Assembly (NCBI GenBank): GCA_024697705.1
Contig: JAILFF010000307.1
Coordinates: forward strand, 1 to 17,587
Reading direction: 5' to 3'
Origin: Ruminococcus sp.
Lineage (GTDB): Bacteria > Bacillota > Clostridia > Oscillospirales > Ruminococcaceae
DNA length: 17,587 nucleotides
Shown: piece after piece, positions 1 through 8,109 of the stretch
Layout: each line of letters begins with the position of its first letter
How positions within the stretch are numbered: position 1 is the first letter of the stretch
The notes under the pieces: generated by a model
The model's database searches: none
What the model was told of the DNA's origin: nothing
Seen by the model: only the letters and a program-made list of their open reading frames with translations
Position numbers and translations under genes: made by a program

Positions 1-352
1 AGCACTCTGTAAGCTGTTGGACCATCGGGTCGGGTTCGTTTCCAATAATCACAAGAAACGGCATCTCTGACGCCTGCTCGCTTAGCCTGAGTGTAAGCTC
101 GGCTAAGAAATCTTCGCCGAGCAGCTCAGTAGGAATTACCAAGAGATTGGGATTGTAACGCTGGAAATGACCAAAAAGATCGTCGGCGGGTGAAAGCAGA
201 TCGACCTTCATCTCAGGCATTTCCGCGTAACGCATGATAGACATTATCCGCTCGTCATCGTCGCAGATAGTCGCCGCCCTTACGATATCGACAAGGCTTT
301 CGTCGCCCCACGGATTTCGCAAAAAGGATATCGAGCCTGTATCGAACATCAT
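1..352 (-). CDS. Receiver-like (pseudo-receiver) protein, 3' end cut by window edge
   Basis: This is an open frame of 117 codons with no stop, running off the left edge. I start it at the ATG at 352, two bases after the phosphofructokinase stop (TGA, C, ATG), which suggests stop-restart translational coupling. A second ATG follows directly, and a GTG at 361 inside the upstream gene is an alternative; the ribosome binding site is weak in every case. The pattern resembles a response-regulator receiver: a first strand followed by three acidic residues (ICDDDERI, about residue 30), a helix, then the strand LLVIP near residue 74 and a later strand PFLVIIG. At the position where the phosphorylated Asp should follow LLVI there is Pro-Thr, and the usual Thr/Ser after strand 4 is Gly. 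That would make it a non-phosphorylated pseudo-receiver. The family call is by eye, and any output domain lies outside the window. Confidence 0.6.
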   Translation of the reverse strand, partial: MMFDTGSISFLRNPWGDESLVDIVRAATICDDDERIMSIMRYAEMPEMKVDLLSPADDLFGHFQRYNPNLLVIPTELLGEDFLAELTLRLSEQASEMPFLVIIGNEPDPMVQQLTEC

Positions 353-353
353 G

Positions 354-1433
354 TCAGTCACCAAACGAAATACCAATCTCGCGGGCGGTCTTGACCATCT
401 GATCGTCCTCGGGAACAAACTTGGTCTTTCCCGCAACGTCCTTCAGCTTATTTGCGGTAATTACATCGCCGACCTTCGCAACAGCCATGCCATAGTTTTC
501 TTCCTTGATAAGCTGCGCCGCGTAAACGCCGAACTGCGTCGCAAGAATTCGGTCGTAGGCACTCGGGCTTCCTCCGCGCAGCATATGTCCCGGAACGCAG
601 ACCCTCGTTTCAAGCCCTGTCATCGTCTGAATCTCGCTTGCAATTCGGTTTGATGCAGTCGTAAGTCCCGCGTCGGCACGCGATTTTGCGCGTTCCTTCT
701 TCTTCATCTTGGCTTCGTCGGTGTCCATGGCACCCTCGGCAACGGCGAGTATCGAAAAGCCCTTGCCTTCGTTGGCGCGTTTTTCACACGCGGCAGCCAG
801 CTTGCTGATGTCGTAGGGGATCTCGGGGATAACGATCATGTCCGCGCCGCCAGCAACACCCGCGTACAGCGTCAGCCAGCCCGCCTTGTTGCCCATTATC
901 TCGACAACAAGAATACGTCCGTGAGAGTTCGCCGTGGTGTGCAGTCTGTCGATAACGTCGGTGGCAATGTCAACTGCGGTGTGGAAACCGAATGTCACAC
1001 TTGTCCCCCAGATGTCGTTGTCGATCGTCTTGGGCAGTCCGATTACGTGCAGCCCCTCCTCCGAGAGCAGGTTCGCGGTCTTGTGCGTGCCGTTTCCGCC
1101 CAGCGTCAGCAGGCAGTCAAGCTTCTGATCCTTGTAGGTTTTCTTCATGCTCTTGACCTTGTCCACGTTGTCCTCGCCGATAACGCGCATCTCCCTGAAA
1201 GGCGTGCGCTTGGTGCCGAAGATCGTTCCTCCCGTGGTAAGTATGCCCGAGAAATCATTGGGCTGCATCAGCTTGCACTGATTGTTGATGAGTCCCGAGT
1301 AACCGTCCTGAATACCGATGATCTCGACCTCGCTGCCGAATTGCTCGTAGCAGGCTTTTGCCACGCCGCGAATCGTCGCGTTAAGTCCGGGGCAGTCGCC
1401 GCCGCTCGTAAGAATTCCAATGCGTCTTTTCAT
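354..1433 (-). CDS. pfkA: 6-phosphofructokinase, group III (mixed-substrate) type
   Basis: This 359-residue cytoplasmic enzyme phosphorylates fructose 6-phosphate to fructose 1,6-bisphosphate, the committed step of glycolysis. Visible motifs are the N-terminal nucleotide-binding loop GILTSGGDCPGLNA (6-19), GGNGT (112-116), PKTIDND (134-140) with the catalytic Asp138, MGNKAGW (180-186) and PGHMLRGGSPSAYDR (281-295), which binds sugar phosphate. In family terms the Gly at 115 is the residue of ATP users (Asp in pyrophosphate users), while Lys135 is shared with pyrophosphate enzymes. This Gly/Lys pair is known from the mixed group III clade, so ATP is the likelier donor. The Asn at 114 replaces the Asp of E. 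coli PfkA. The start is supported by GGGAGGA eight bases upstream. It lies 45 bases after the chemoreceptor gene with no visible promoter or terminator between them, so it is probably cotranscribed. Confidence 0.95.
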   Translation of the reverse strand: MKRRIGILTSGGDCPGLNATIRGVAKACYEQFGSEVEIIGIQDGYSGLINNQCKLMQPNDFSGILTTGGTIFGTKRTPFREMRVIGEDNVDKVKSMKKTYKDQKLDCLLTLGGNGTHKTANLLSEEGLHVIGLPKTIDNDIWGTSVTFGFHTAVDIATDVIDRLHTTANSHGRILVVEIMGNKAGWLTLYAGVAGGADMIVIPEIPYDISKLAAACEKRANEGKGFSILAVAEGAMDTDEAKMKKKERAKSRADAGLTTASNRIASEIQTMTGLETRVCVPGHMLRGGSPSAYDRILATQFGVYAAQLIKEENYGMAVAKVGDVITANKLKDVAGKTKFVPEDDQMVKTAREIGISFGD

Positions 1434-1478
1434 TTTCTGTATCCTCCCGTCAAATAAATTTGCTAATGTTGACTGTTA

Positions 1479-3929
1479 TCAATACTTGTCGTCGTCGTCG
1501 TCGATCTTGAACAGCGCAGAAATGTCTTTCTTTCCGCCGTTTTCGGCAGGCTGATCGTCGCTGTCCTTTTTCTTCAAGAGCTGCGACAGAAGCTGGTTGG
1601 ATTTTGTCATGTCTCCGTCGCCGTTTTTGCCGTTCTTTTTAGACTTGCTGGCATTTTCCTCCTCATCATCGGTGAAGAGCCCCGCTACGTCTTCATAGAA
1701 GTCTTCGTCCTCTTCGTCGGAGTCGGTCTTCATAAAGATGTTCTTGACGCGGTCAATCTGAGCCTTAGCCTCGGCAGCCGCCGTGGAAGAGTGGCCGGCA
1801 GCGGGATCGGGCATGATCTCGGGAACAGGCTCGGGCTTTGGGGGAACTGCCGCGGGCTTTGCTTCGTCGGGTTCTATGCTGAAATCGTAATCTATCTCGC
1901 CCGACGGCGCGGCGGGAGCAGGTGCTTTTATCTGCTGCTGTACGGCAGTTTTCTGCACCGTCTGCGTCGGCGTACCCGAGTAGAGCTTGAATTTGGCTAT
2001 CATATTCTTAAGGATAAGCGATTGTCCCGAAAGCTCCTCGCTTGCGGAGGCGGAACCGATAGCCGCCGCGGTGTTTGCGGAAACTACGTCGCTTATCTGA
2101 TCTACGCCCGTGTTGATCTGGAGGATAGCGTCGGACTGCTCCGAAGAAGCGTCGGCGATATTCCTCATGAGCAGACAGATCTGCGCCGAGCCTTCCTCGA
2201 CCTCGCGGAGAGAATCCGCTGTCTTGACCGCTATGCTGTGACCCCGTGTAACGGCGTCGGAGGTCTTGTCGATAAGCGCGGAGGTCTGCTTGGCGGCTTC
2301 CGCAGTTCTTGCGGCAAGGCGGCGAACTTCGTCGGCAACCACGCCGAAGCCCTTTGAACCCTCGCGGGCAGCTTCAACGGCGGCATTGAGAGCAAGAATG
2401 TTCGTCTGGAAAGAAATCTCATCTATCGCCTTGAGTATCTGCGTGATCTCCTCCGCGGTGGTGCTGATAAGCTGCATCGCGTCAAGGAGATTGTTCATAT
2501 CGGTGTTGCAGTCCTCGATGGCGCGGGAATTGTCGTCAACGATCTTGTAAGCGCCGCGGGCGCTTTCGGAGTTCTGCACGACCTGATCGGAAACCGTGGA
2601 AAGCGTAGCGGAAAGCTGCTCTATGGCGCTTGCCTGCTGAGTCGCGCCCTGTGAGAGCGAGTGAGCCGAGTTTGCTACCTGAACGGCGCCGCTCGTCACC
2701 TGCTCGGCGGAGTGGTTGATCGAATCGAACGTATTGCAGAGCTGATCGAAAATGCTGTTGAAGGTGTCTTCGATCTGCGAGAAATCGCCCTTGAAGCCGC
2801 TGGTCATGCGGTAGGTAAGGTTGCCGCGTGAGATCTGCTCCAGACCGTGCTTGATAACGTTGATGTAAAGGCGCAGACAGGAGACCGTCTCGCCGAGAGA
2901 ATTGGACAGAACGCCCAGCTCGTCCTTTGAGTTCCATACGTCAACGGAAGACGAGGTATCGCCGTTTGCCAGCTTGCGGAGACGCTCGGTGGTAAGAGCG
3001 ATAGGCTTGGAAATACTCGAAGAAAAATAATTGGCAAAAAGCAGCGTGAGAAGAAACAGCAATAAAACGTTAACGGCGACCAGCGAAGAACCTTTTTGAA
3101 AGGATTCCGATTCGTACCTGCCGCTGTCGGAGACAGTTATCAGCGTGGAATCGAAGTAGGAAACATTTTCGTAGCCCATTGTGTAGGAGGTCTTGTTGTT
3201 CACATAAGTACAGGAGCCGCTTCTGCCGTGAATAGCGGTCGAGAGCGCCTGCGCAAGTCCCTTAACGGAGTCGTTTGTTTTGGCAAGCTCGACAGGGTTC
3301 TGATTGACACGCACCTGTTTTTCGTTGCCCAGGAAAAGCACTCTGCCGGCGCTGTTTATCACGAATATCTCGGTAGCGGTGTCCTGCGTGAGCTGCGCAA
3401 GCTTCTGATCTATGGCTTCGCAGCTGATGACAGCCGCCGAGATAACATCGCGGTCGCCGTTGTCAAGCGGCACGATTACCGCAAAATAATTCTTATTTTC
3501 ATGCTCGTAGACGTTTGTTACCATTGCCGTGTCGCGCTCGGCACATTCCTTAATGTCGTCGGAATTCAGCAGAGTAGAGCAGATCGGGTTGGTGCTTGCA
3601 GTGATCTTTCCGTCCGGGTTGTATATGCCGATACTTGCGATAGTGGGGTCGCCGTCAAAATGCGAGGTGAGCATCTGAAGCTTGTATTCCTCCGAAAACA
3701 TCTGCGCGTAATCGGAGCTTGTTGCGACGTTTTTGAACTCGGCAACGGAATCGTTAATAATGTAGTCGAAATTCGACGCCGCTTGCGTGGAAAGTGTTTC
3801 CATAGAGTTGGTAAGCATGGACGAGCTGATCGTCCGTATAAACCAGCGGAAGACGAAGACCTGCGATCCGAATGTAATGATCATCAGCGCGAGCATGGCG
3901 ACCAGTATTTTTGATTTCAGATATTTCAT
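1479..3929 (-). CDS. Methyl-accepting chemotaxis protein with long acidic C-terminal tail
   Basis: This transmembrane chemoreceptor signals through CheW and CheA to control swimming bias. Residues 9-29 form a first membrane helix. Residues 30-280 are extracellular with a Cache-like sensor pattern (GIYNPDGKITAST; EIFVINSAGRVLFLG), and residues 281-303 are a second membrane helix. A HAMP linker follows, with a second HAMP-like segment near 365-400, then the coiled signalling domain (about 405-650) containing the conserved tip EISFQTNILALNAAVEAAR and VVADEVRRLA. The tip turn is two residues shorter than usual. The last 165 residues are Pro/Ala-rich and then strongly acidic, ending DDDDDKY, with no NWETF-type CheR/CheB tether. 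I prefer the second ATG (3929) because GTGAGG lies eight bases before it; the ATG at 3935 is only two bases from that site. The ligand is unknown. Confidence 0.93.
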   Translation of the reverse strand: MKYLKSKILVAMLALMIITFGSQVFVFRWFIRTISSSMLTNSMETLSTQAASNFDYIINDSVAEFKNVATSSDYAQMFSEEYKLQMLTSHFDGDPTIASIGIYNPDGKITASTNPICSTLLNSDDIKECAERDTAMVTNVYEHENKNYFAVIVPLDNGDRDVISAAVISCEAIDQKLAQLTQDTATEIFVINSAGRVLFLGNEKQVRVNQNPVELAKTNDSVKGLAQALSTAIHGRSGSCTYVNNKTSYTMGYENVSYFDSTLITVSDSGRYESESFQKGSSLVAVNVLLLFLLTLLFANYFSSSISKPIALTTERLRKLANGDTSSSVDVWNSKDELGVLSNSLGETVSCLRLYINVIKHGLEQISRGNLTYRMTSGFKGDFSQIEDTFNSIFDQLCNTFDSINHSAEQVTSGAVQVANSAHSLSQGATQQASAIEQLSATLSTVSDQVVQNSESARGAYKIVDDNSRAIEDCNTDMNNLLDAMQLISTTAEEITQILKAIDEISFQTNILALNAAVEAAREGSKGFGVVADEVRRLAARTAEAAKQTSALIDKTSDAVTRGHSIAVKTADSLREVEEGSAQICLLMRNIADASSEQSDAILQINTGVDQISDVVSANTAAAIGSASASEELSGQSLILKNMIAKFKLYSGTPTQTVQKTAVQQQIKAPAPAAPSGEIDYDFSIEPDEAKPAAVPPKPEPVPEIMPDPAAGHSSTAAAEAKAQIDRVKNIFMKTDSDEEDEDFYEDVAGLFTDDEEENASKSKKNGKNGDGDMTKSNQLLSQLLKKKDSDDQPAENGGKKDISALFKIDDDDDKY

Positions 3930-3981
3930 GTACATAGCCTCACTTTTCCGAGAATTTAAACCGTTTGCGGCTCTATACTAT

Positions 3982-4010
3982 ATTATATCAGATTTAAACA
4001 AAAAATACAA
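3982..4010 (-). promoter_or_regulatory. Sigma-A type promoter of the chemoreceptor operon
   Basis: On the minus strand TTGTAT (4005-4010) and TATAAT (3982-3987) are separated by exactly 17 bases, with a T-rich spacer. It sits about 50 bases upstream of the receptor start codon and should drive the receptor, phosphofructokinase and receiver-like genes. Confidence 0.75.
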
Positions 4011-4047
4011 GAGGGAATTTTGATTTTTTGGAATAAATCCGATTTTT

Positions 4048-4075
4048 TTTACATAGAAAATATGGCATATAAAAT
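4048..4075 (+). promoter_or_regulatory. Possible promoter of the polysaccharide deacetylase gene
   Basis: TTTACA (4048-4053) and TAAAAT (4070-4075) lie 16 bases apart, about 36 bases before the start codon. The match is only moderate, and the region is AT-rich, so chance matches are possible. It is divergent from, and about 40 bases away from, the chemoreceptor promoter. Confidence 0.4.
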
Positions 4076-4111
4076 GCAGAAAAAATATCTTTGAATTCGG
4101 AGGTAAGACCT

Positions 4112-4975
4112 ATGTACAAGACGATAAAGCTCGGCAAGGCGGAGTGCCTTGGGGCGACGCTGGCGCTTGCCGCTGTCGGAGCGCTGCTGATAGGAGCGGT
4201 CGTCCGCGCCGAAGCAGCCGAAGCGATTGAAGAAGGCTCGCGGGAGCTGCCTGTTATAATGTATCACAGCGTAGTCGGAGACCCTTCGCTTGTCGGGGAT
4301 TACGTCGTCACCGCGGATGAGCTTGAAGCCGATCTTCGCTATCTTTCGGAAAACGGCATGACTGCCGTGACTTGCGGCGAGCTGGTGCGCTTTGTTGACG
4401 GCGAGGGCGACCTTCCCGAAAGACCCGTGGTGCTTTCCTTTGACGACGGCTGTTACAATAATTTCTACTACGCGCTGCCGCTTCTGGAAAAGTACGACAT
4501 GAAGGCGGTGTTCGCGCCCGTTACTTCATGGACGGAGCAGGCGGCTTCGGAGGAAGCGCCGAGCCGCGTGTATTCCTACATGGACGCCGACAATCTGAAA
4601 ACGTGCTTTCTTAGCGGCAGGGTCGAGATCGCCGACCACACCTATTCGCTGCACGATCTTTCCCGCAGGCGGGGAGTGCTGCGAAAGCCGGGCGAAAGCG
4701 AGGGCGACTATCGGCGTATGCTGTGGAGCGACCTCGACCGTTCGCGGAGGATAATCGGCGCAGTGACGGGCGAGCCGCCGATCACGCTTGTATATCCCTA
4801 CGGTTTTTGCAGCGACGAGACAGAGGAGCTTGTGACGGAGCTCGGCTATCGGGTGACGTTCGGGTGTGAGGAGCGAGTGAACATAGTTTCGGTGGGGGAT
4901 TATGGCTGTCTCAGCCGTCTCGGGCGGTTCAACAGAGCGTCGGGCAGAACAGCCGAACAGATGATCGGAAAATAG
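4112..4975 (+). CDS. Membrane-anchored polysaccharide deacetylase (NodB homology domain)
   Basis: This 287-residue protein probably removes acetyl groups from a cell-surface or wall polysaccharide on the outside of the membrane. Residues 12-36 form an uncleaved anchor or signal peptide. The catalytic domain shows the family start VIMYHSV (48-54), the metal and base motif SFDDG (109-113), the metal-binding histidines in DHTYSLH (175-181), and VYPYG (228-232). The second His is one residue further away than in the classical HSxxH motif, a variant I believe is common in clostridial members. The end carries RFNRASG, typical of this subgroup. The start is ATG 4112 because GGAGG (4099-4103) lies eight bases before it; an in-frame TTG at 4091 lacks a site. 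The natural substrate cannot be told. It is a single-gene unit converging on the synthetase gene. Confidence 0.88.
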   Translation: MYKTIKLGKAECLGATLALAAVGALLIGAVVRAEAAEAIEEGSRELPVIMYHSVVGDPSLVGDYVVTADELEADLRYLSENGMTAVTCGELVRFVDGEGDLPERPVVLSFDDGCYNNFYYALPLLEKYDMKAVFAPVTSWTEQAASEEAPSRVYSYMDADNLKTCFLSGRVEIADHTYSLHDLSRRRGVLRKPGESEGDYRRMLWSDLDRSRRIIGAVTGEPPITLVYPYGFCSDETEELVTELGYRVTFGCEERVNIVSVGDYGCLSRLGRFNRASGRTAEQMIGK

Positions 4976-5006
4976 AAAGGAACAAACCGAAAAGGATATG
5001 ATAAGA

Positions 5007-5028
5007 GGGTGCTGCTGCCGCAACACCC
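5007..5028. terminator. Possible bidirectional terminator between convergent genes
   Basis: GGGTG (5007-5011) pairs with CACCC (5024-5028), with two further pairs inside across one mismatch. T-rich sequence follows on the plus strand and a looser T-rich stretch on the minus strand. It lies in the 90-base gap between the convergent deacetylase and synthetase genes, where a shared terminator is expected. The U-tract is weak on both sides. Confidence 0.5.
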
Positions 5029-5065
5029 CCTGTTTGGTTATTATTGTATGTATTATCGGAAAGCG

Positions 5066-8032
5066 TCAGCAGGTCTGCCACGCATTGGCGCCGACTAAAT
5101 GATTAGCCGAGCCGAGCAGCTCGCCGATCGTTACCTCCGACGGGTCTTCGACGGCAAGCAGCTTGTATATCAGATCTAAGTACGTTTCGACGAACTTCTC
5201 GATCATTTCCTTGCTGAACAGATCGGCTGCATACGTTATATTCATACCTAAGCTTTCGGGGTACTCAAACACAGCCACGGAAGATATAAAACAGTTCTTA
5301 TCCCAATGACTGTTGAGCAGGCTCACCTTGACGCCGAGACTGCTTATCAGCCCGCGGTCGGACATCTCGGGAGTTTCGTAAATATAGTAGATCGATTCGT
5401 TCTCGTACAAACGGTTTTTCCTCGTACACCAGTCGTACATACTGTGAGCGATGCCCTCTTCCTTTTGCTTTACTATCCCGGCGTAAAGGTCGGCAAGCGT
5501 TTCGGTCTCGGAAAGATCGGCTGCTATCGGGAGAGTCCTCGCCAGTAATCCGTTGGCGTACTTTCTTATGCTGTCGGTGCGTCCGTGGAAGCAGGACGAG
5601 AGCAGCACCTTGTCGCTTTCGCCAAGCTTTGCAAGCGACAGAAGAATAGCCGCTCCGAACATCATATCGCGTGTGATATCCGTTCTTTTTTCCATTTTTT
5701 CGAGCTGCTTGGGCGTTACCGTTGTATCGACCCAGCGCGCCCCCGCGGTGAATTCCTTTCCGTCAAGGTCCTGCGGGATATTCTTACACCAGTCTATGCC
5801 CTCATAATTCTTTTCGTAATACGCTCTTGCCTCATCGCAGACCTTTAAACCATACAGGTGAGTTTCTTCGGCAACGTAAGTGAAATATGTATCGGTCTGT
5901 AAGGGCTTTCCGAGATATGCGTTCTTGATGCCCTGTGCTATCAATTGCAGGCTGGAGCCGTCAAATACGATATGGTTCAATACTATCAGGATATTCAGTT
6001 CCGAGCCCGCCTTTAAAAGCCTTATGCTGACCAGAGGTTCGGCAAACAGGTCAAACGCAGGGAACGGACCTGCCTTTATACGGTCGAGCTCCTCGCGGCT
6101 GACCTTCTCGACCTCGGGCAGTTTCACGGCGGAGGCGTCATAGCGCTGATTGAAGCTGCCGTCCTCGTTTTTCCCGAAGATCGTTCCGAATATTGCGAAA
6201 TGCTTCATTACCGTATGTATCGCATTGACCATTCGCTTGGTGCTCACAAGCGCTCCGCAGGTGATAAGGAACGAATATGTCTGGAGATGCGATGTTGGGA
6301 ACATATTCTGGCGTTCAAACATCGAACTCTGCTGGATCGTCAAGTCCTGCACCTGTTTTCTCGCTCTTTCCTCGCGCTCTTCGACGGTCAGACCGCCCGA
6401 TGCAGAATTATACCTGTGCAGTTCGGCAATGCCGCTGACGGTGTGTCCCTTGTAGATATCAATTACCGAGAGCCCCTCGATATCCGCTTCCGCCGCTATC
6501 TGCATGGCGGAGATAGAGCTTCCTCCGAGCTGGAAGAAATCGTCGTCCGCGCCCACGTTCTTTACGTCGAGCGCCTTTTCCATCGCCTTGCAGAGCTTCT
6601 TTTCCACCTCATCGGCGGGAGCCTTGTAAGGGGGACGAACTTCCTTCTCTTCATCGGGAAGGGTCAGCGACTTGCGGTCAAGCTTGCCGAGAGGCGTAAC
6701 GGGCATTTCGTCCATCTTGACAAAGCGCGAGGGTATCATATATAAGGGGAGCGTTTTCCCGAGATCCTCGCGTATCTTCACAGTGCTTACGGGAAGGTCG
6801 CCCTGATAGAACAGACAGATAAAGTCGTTGCCGTTTTTCGCAAAGCCCTTGGCGCAGCAGAGCGAAATACCCGTGAGCTTTCTGAACGCCAGCTCTATCT
6901 CGGAGGGCTCAACGCGGTTGCCGCTGATCTTGAACATAAAGTCCGAACGCCCTATGAAGTAATAAAGCCCGTTTTCATCGCGTCTTGCGATATCTCCCGT
7001 GTGGAATACCTCGCCGCGGAAAGCCTTTGCCGTTTCCTCGGGCAGATTTATGTAGCCGCGCACAAAGCGGTTCGTGAAGCATATCTCGCCTTCGCCGGCG
7101 CCTTCTACGCGCTTGCCGTTTTCGTCAATAAGATGCAGGTCGATGCCGGGCACTAACGGCACGCCGACAGGGGTATGCTCGTACCTTTTGTCTATCTGCC
7201 AGATCAGCAGCGGGAATCCTGCTTCGCTGAGCGAGTAATAGTTCAGGATACTCGGCGTGCCGCTTTCATAGAAAATGCCGTCGGCGTTTTCGGCTCCCGT
7301 GATGATGTGTCGGAGGAACGGGCTCGGCTCGCGGTAGATATTGATGTACGAGGGGGGGAGGAAGGTATCGGTGATCTTGTTGTCGATAAGGAACTTGTTC
7401 ATGCTGCGGAGATCGCGCAGAAGATATTCCGAAACCATATACATACGGCTGGCGACAGCCATACAGTTGAAGACGAGCAGCAGCGAAGCCACCGAATACA
7501 GCGGCGCTGTCAGGCAGGTGCGAAGCTCCTCGTATTCCTCCTGTTCGGGATAAAGCGAAAGCAGCAGAAGATCGACGTTGCCCGATTCGTGCAGAACGCC
7601 CTTCGGTCTGCCCGTCGAGCCCGAGGTATATATCGCGAAAGCCGCGTCGTGGGGGTCTCTCTCAGCCCAGCCTTCAGAGGGCTGACAGGTCTCCTGAATA
7701 TTTTTGAAGGTGTTTTCGTCTATCACGCACTTGGCGCCGAGATCGTTACGGATATAGAGTATTCGCTCGGCGGGATAGTTGCTGTCGAGGTTGCAGAAGG
7801 CACAGCCTGCACGAAGCACGCCCAGTACCGAAACCATAGAAGCCGCGCTCTTCGGGAGCACGATAAGGCAGAAATCCTCCTTGCCCATGCCCTGTTCGGT
7901 GAGCCATCTGCTTACCTTTCCGGATTCGTTCCAAAGCTCCGCGTAAGTGATAGCTCTTGTATTATCAATAAAAGCGAGCCTGTCGGGGTATTTTTCGCAG
8001 TTATTTCTGACTCTGTTAAGAAATATGTTCAT
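5066..8032 (-). CDS. Orphan NRPS-like protein: adenylation, carrier, condensation (A-T-C)
   Basis: This 988-residue protein has three domains. The adenylation domain (about 1-460) has AIYTSGSTGRPKG (133-145), NYYSLSEAG (264-272), HTGD (344-347), GRSDFMFKISGNRVEPSEIE (361-380) and LGKLDRK with catalytic Lys450. The carrier domain (about 470-545) has DDFFQLGGSSISAMQ, with the phosphopantetheine serine at 506. The condensation domain (about 565-960) has NHIVFDG (686-692): the second, catalytic His is kept and the first is Asn. It should activate an acid as AMP ester, load it on the carrier and join it to an amine or alcohol. By rough alignment to GrsA the residue matching Asp235, which anchors the amino group of alpha-amino acids, is not Asp. 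No thioesterase, reductase, further module or phosphopantetheinyl transferase lies nearby, so partners must be elsewhere. The start is backed by AAGGAGA seven bases upstream. The product is unknown. Confidence 0.9.
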   Translation of the reverse strand: MNIFLNRVRNNCEKYPDRLAFIDNTRAITYAELWNESGKVSRWLTEQGMGKEDFCLIVLPKSAASMVSVLGVLRAGCAFCNLDSNYPAERILYIRNDLGAKCVIDENTFKNIQETCQPSEGWAERDPHDAAFAIYTSGSTGRPKGVLHESGNVDLLLLSLYPEQEEYEELRTCLTAPLYSVASLLLVFNCMAVASRMYMVSEYLLRDLRSMNKFLIDNKITDTFLPPSYINIYREPSPFLRHIITGAENADGIFYESGTPSILNYYSLSEAGFPLLIWQIDKRYEHTPVGVPLVPGIDLHLIDENGKRVEGAGEGEICFTNRFVRGYINLPEETAKAFRGEVFHTGDIARRDENGLYYFIGRSDFMFKISGNRVEPSEIELAFRKLTGISLCCAKGFAKNGNDFICLFYQGDLPVSTVKIREDLGKTLPLYMIPSRFVKMDEMPVTPLGKLDRKSLTLPDEEKEVRPPYKAPADEVEKKLCKAMEKALDVKNVGADDDFFQLGGSSISAMQIAAEADIEGLSVIDIYKGHTVSGIAELHRYNSASGGLTVEEREERARKQVQDLTIQQSSMFERQNMFPTSHLQTYSFLITCGALVSTKRMVNAIHTVMKHFAIFGTIFGKNEDGSFNQRYDASAVKLPEVEKVSREELDRIKAGPFPAFDLFAEPLVSIRLLKAGSELNILIVLNHIVFDGSSLQLIAQGIKNAYLGKPLQTDTYFTYVAEETHLYGLKVCDEARAYYEKNYEGIDWCKNIPQDLDGKEFTAGARWVDTTVTPKQLEKMEKRTDITRDMMFGAAILLSLAKLGESDKVLLSSCFHGRTDSIRKYANGLLARTLPIAADLSETETLADLYAGIVKQKEEGIAHSMYDWCTRKNRLYENESIYYIYETPEMSDRGLISSLGVKVSLLNSHWDKNCFISSVAVFEYPESLGMNITYAADLFSKEMIEKFVETYLDLIYKLLAVEDPSEVTIGELLGSANHLVGANAWQTC

Positions 8033-8080
8033 GTCTTTCTCCTTTTTTTGTCGATTTGCAAAATAATTATGAACAATAAT

Positions 8081-8109
8081 ATTGTATCATAAATATGTTG
8101 ATATGTCAA
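8081..8109 (-). promoter_or_regulatory. Strong sigma-A promoter of the A-T-C synthetase gene
   Basis: The minus strand reads TTGACA (8104-8109), 17 bases, TACAAT (8081-8086), a near-perfect promoter about 50 bases before the start codon. The synthetase therefore has its own transcription start and need not depend on the upstream operon. Confidence 0.82.

Noticed and set aside
175..230. A coding region on the plus strand near the left edge (ORF from 234)
   Set aside because: The minus-strand frame is open to the edge and shows a receiver-like pattern, and the plus-strand frame overlaps the phosphofructokinase 3' end antisense.
1487..1502. GTC/GAC triplet run as a microsatellite
   Set aside because: It simply encodes the Asp run near the end of the chemoreceptor and is in frame; it is noted with the acidic tail instead.
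3096..3914. Plus-strand open frame of 272 codons opposite the chemoreceptor sensor domain
   Set aside because: No motif or start site; the opposite strand has clear Cache-like and membrane segments.
7175..8092. Plus-strand open frame of 305 codons opposite the synthetase start
   Set aside because: It covers the conserved adenylation domain on the other strand and runs through the synthetase promoter; its composition is typical of an antisense shadow.
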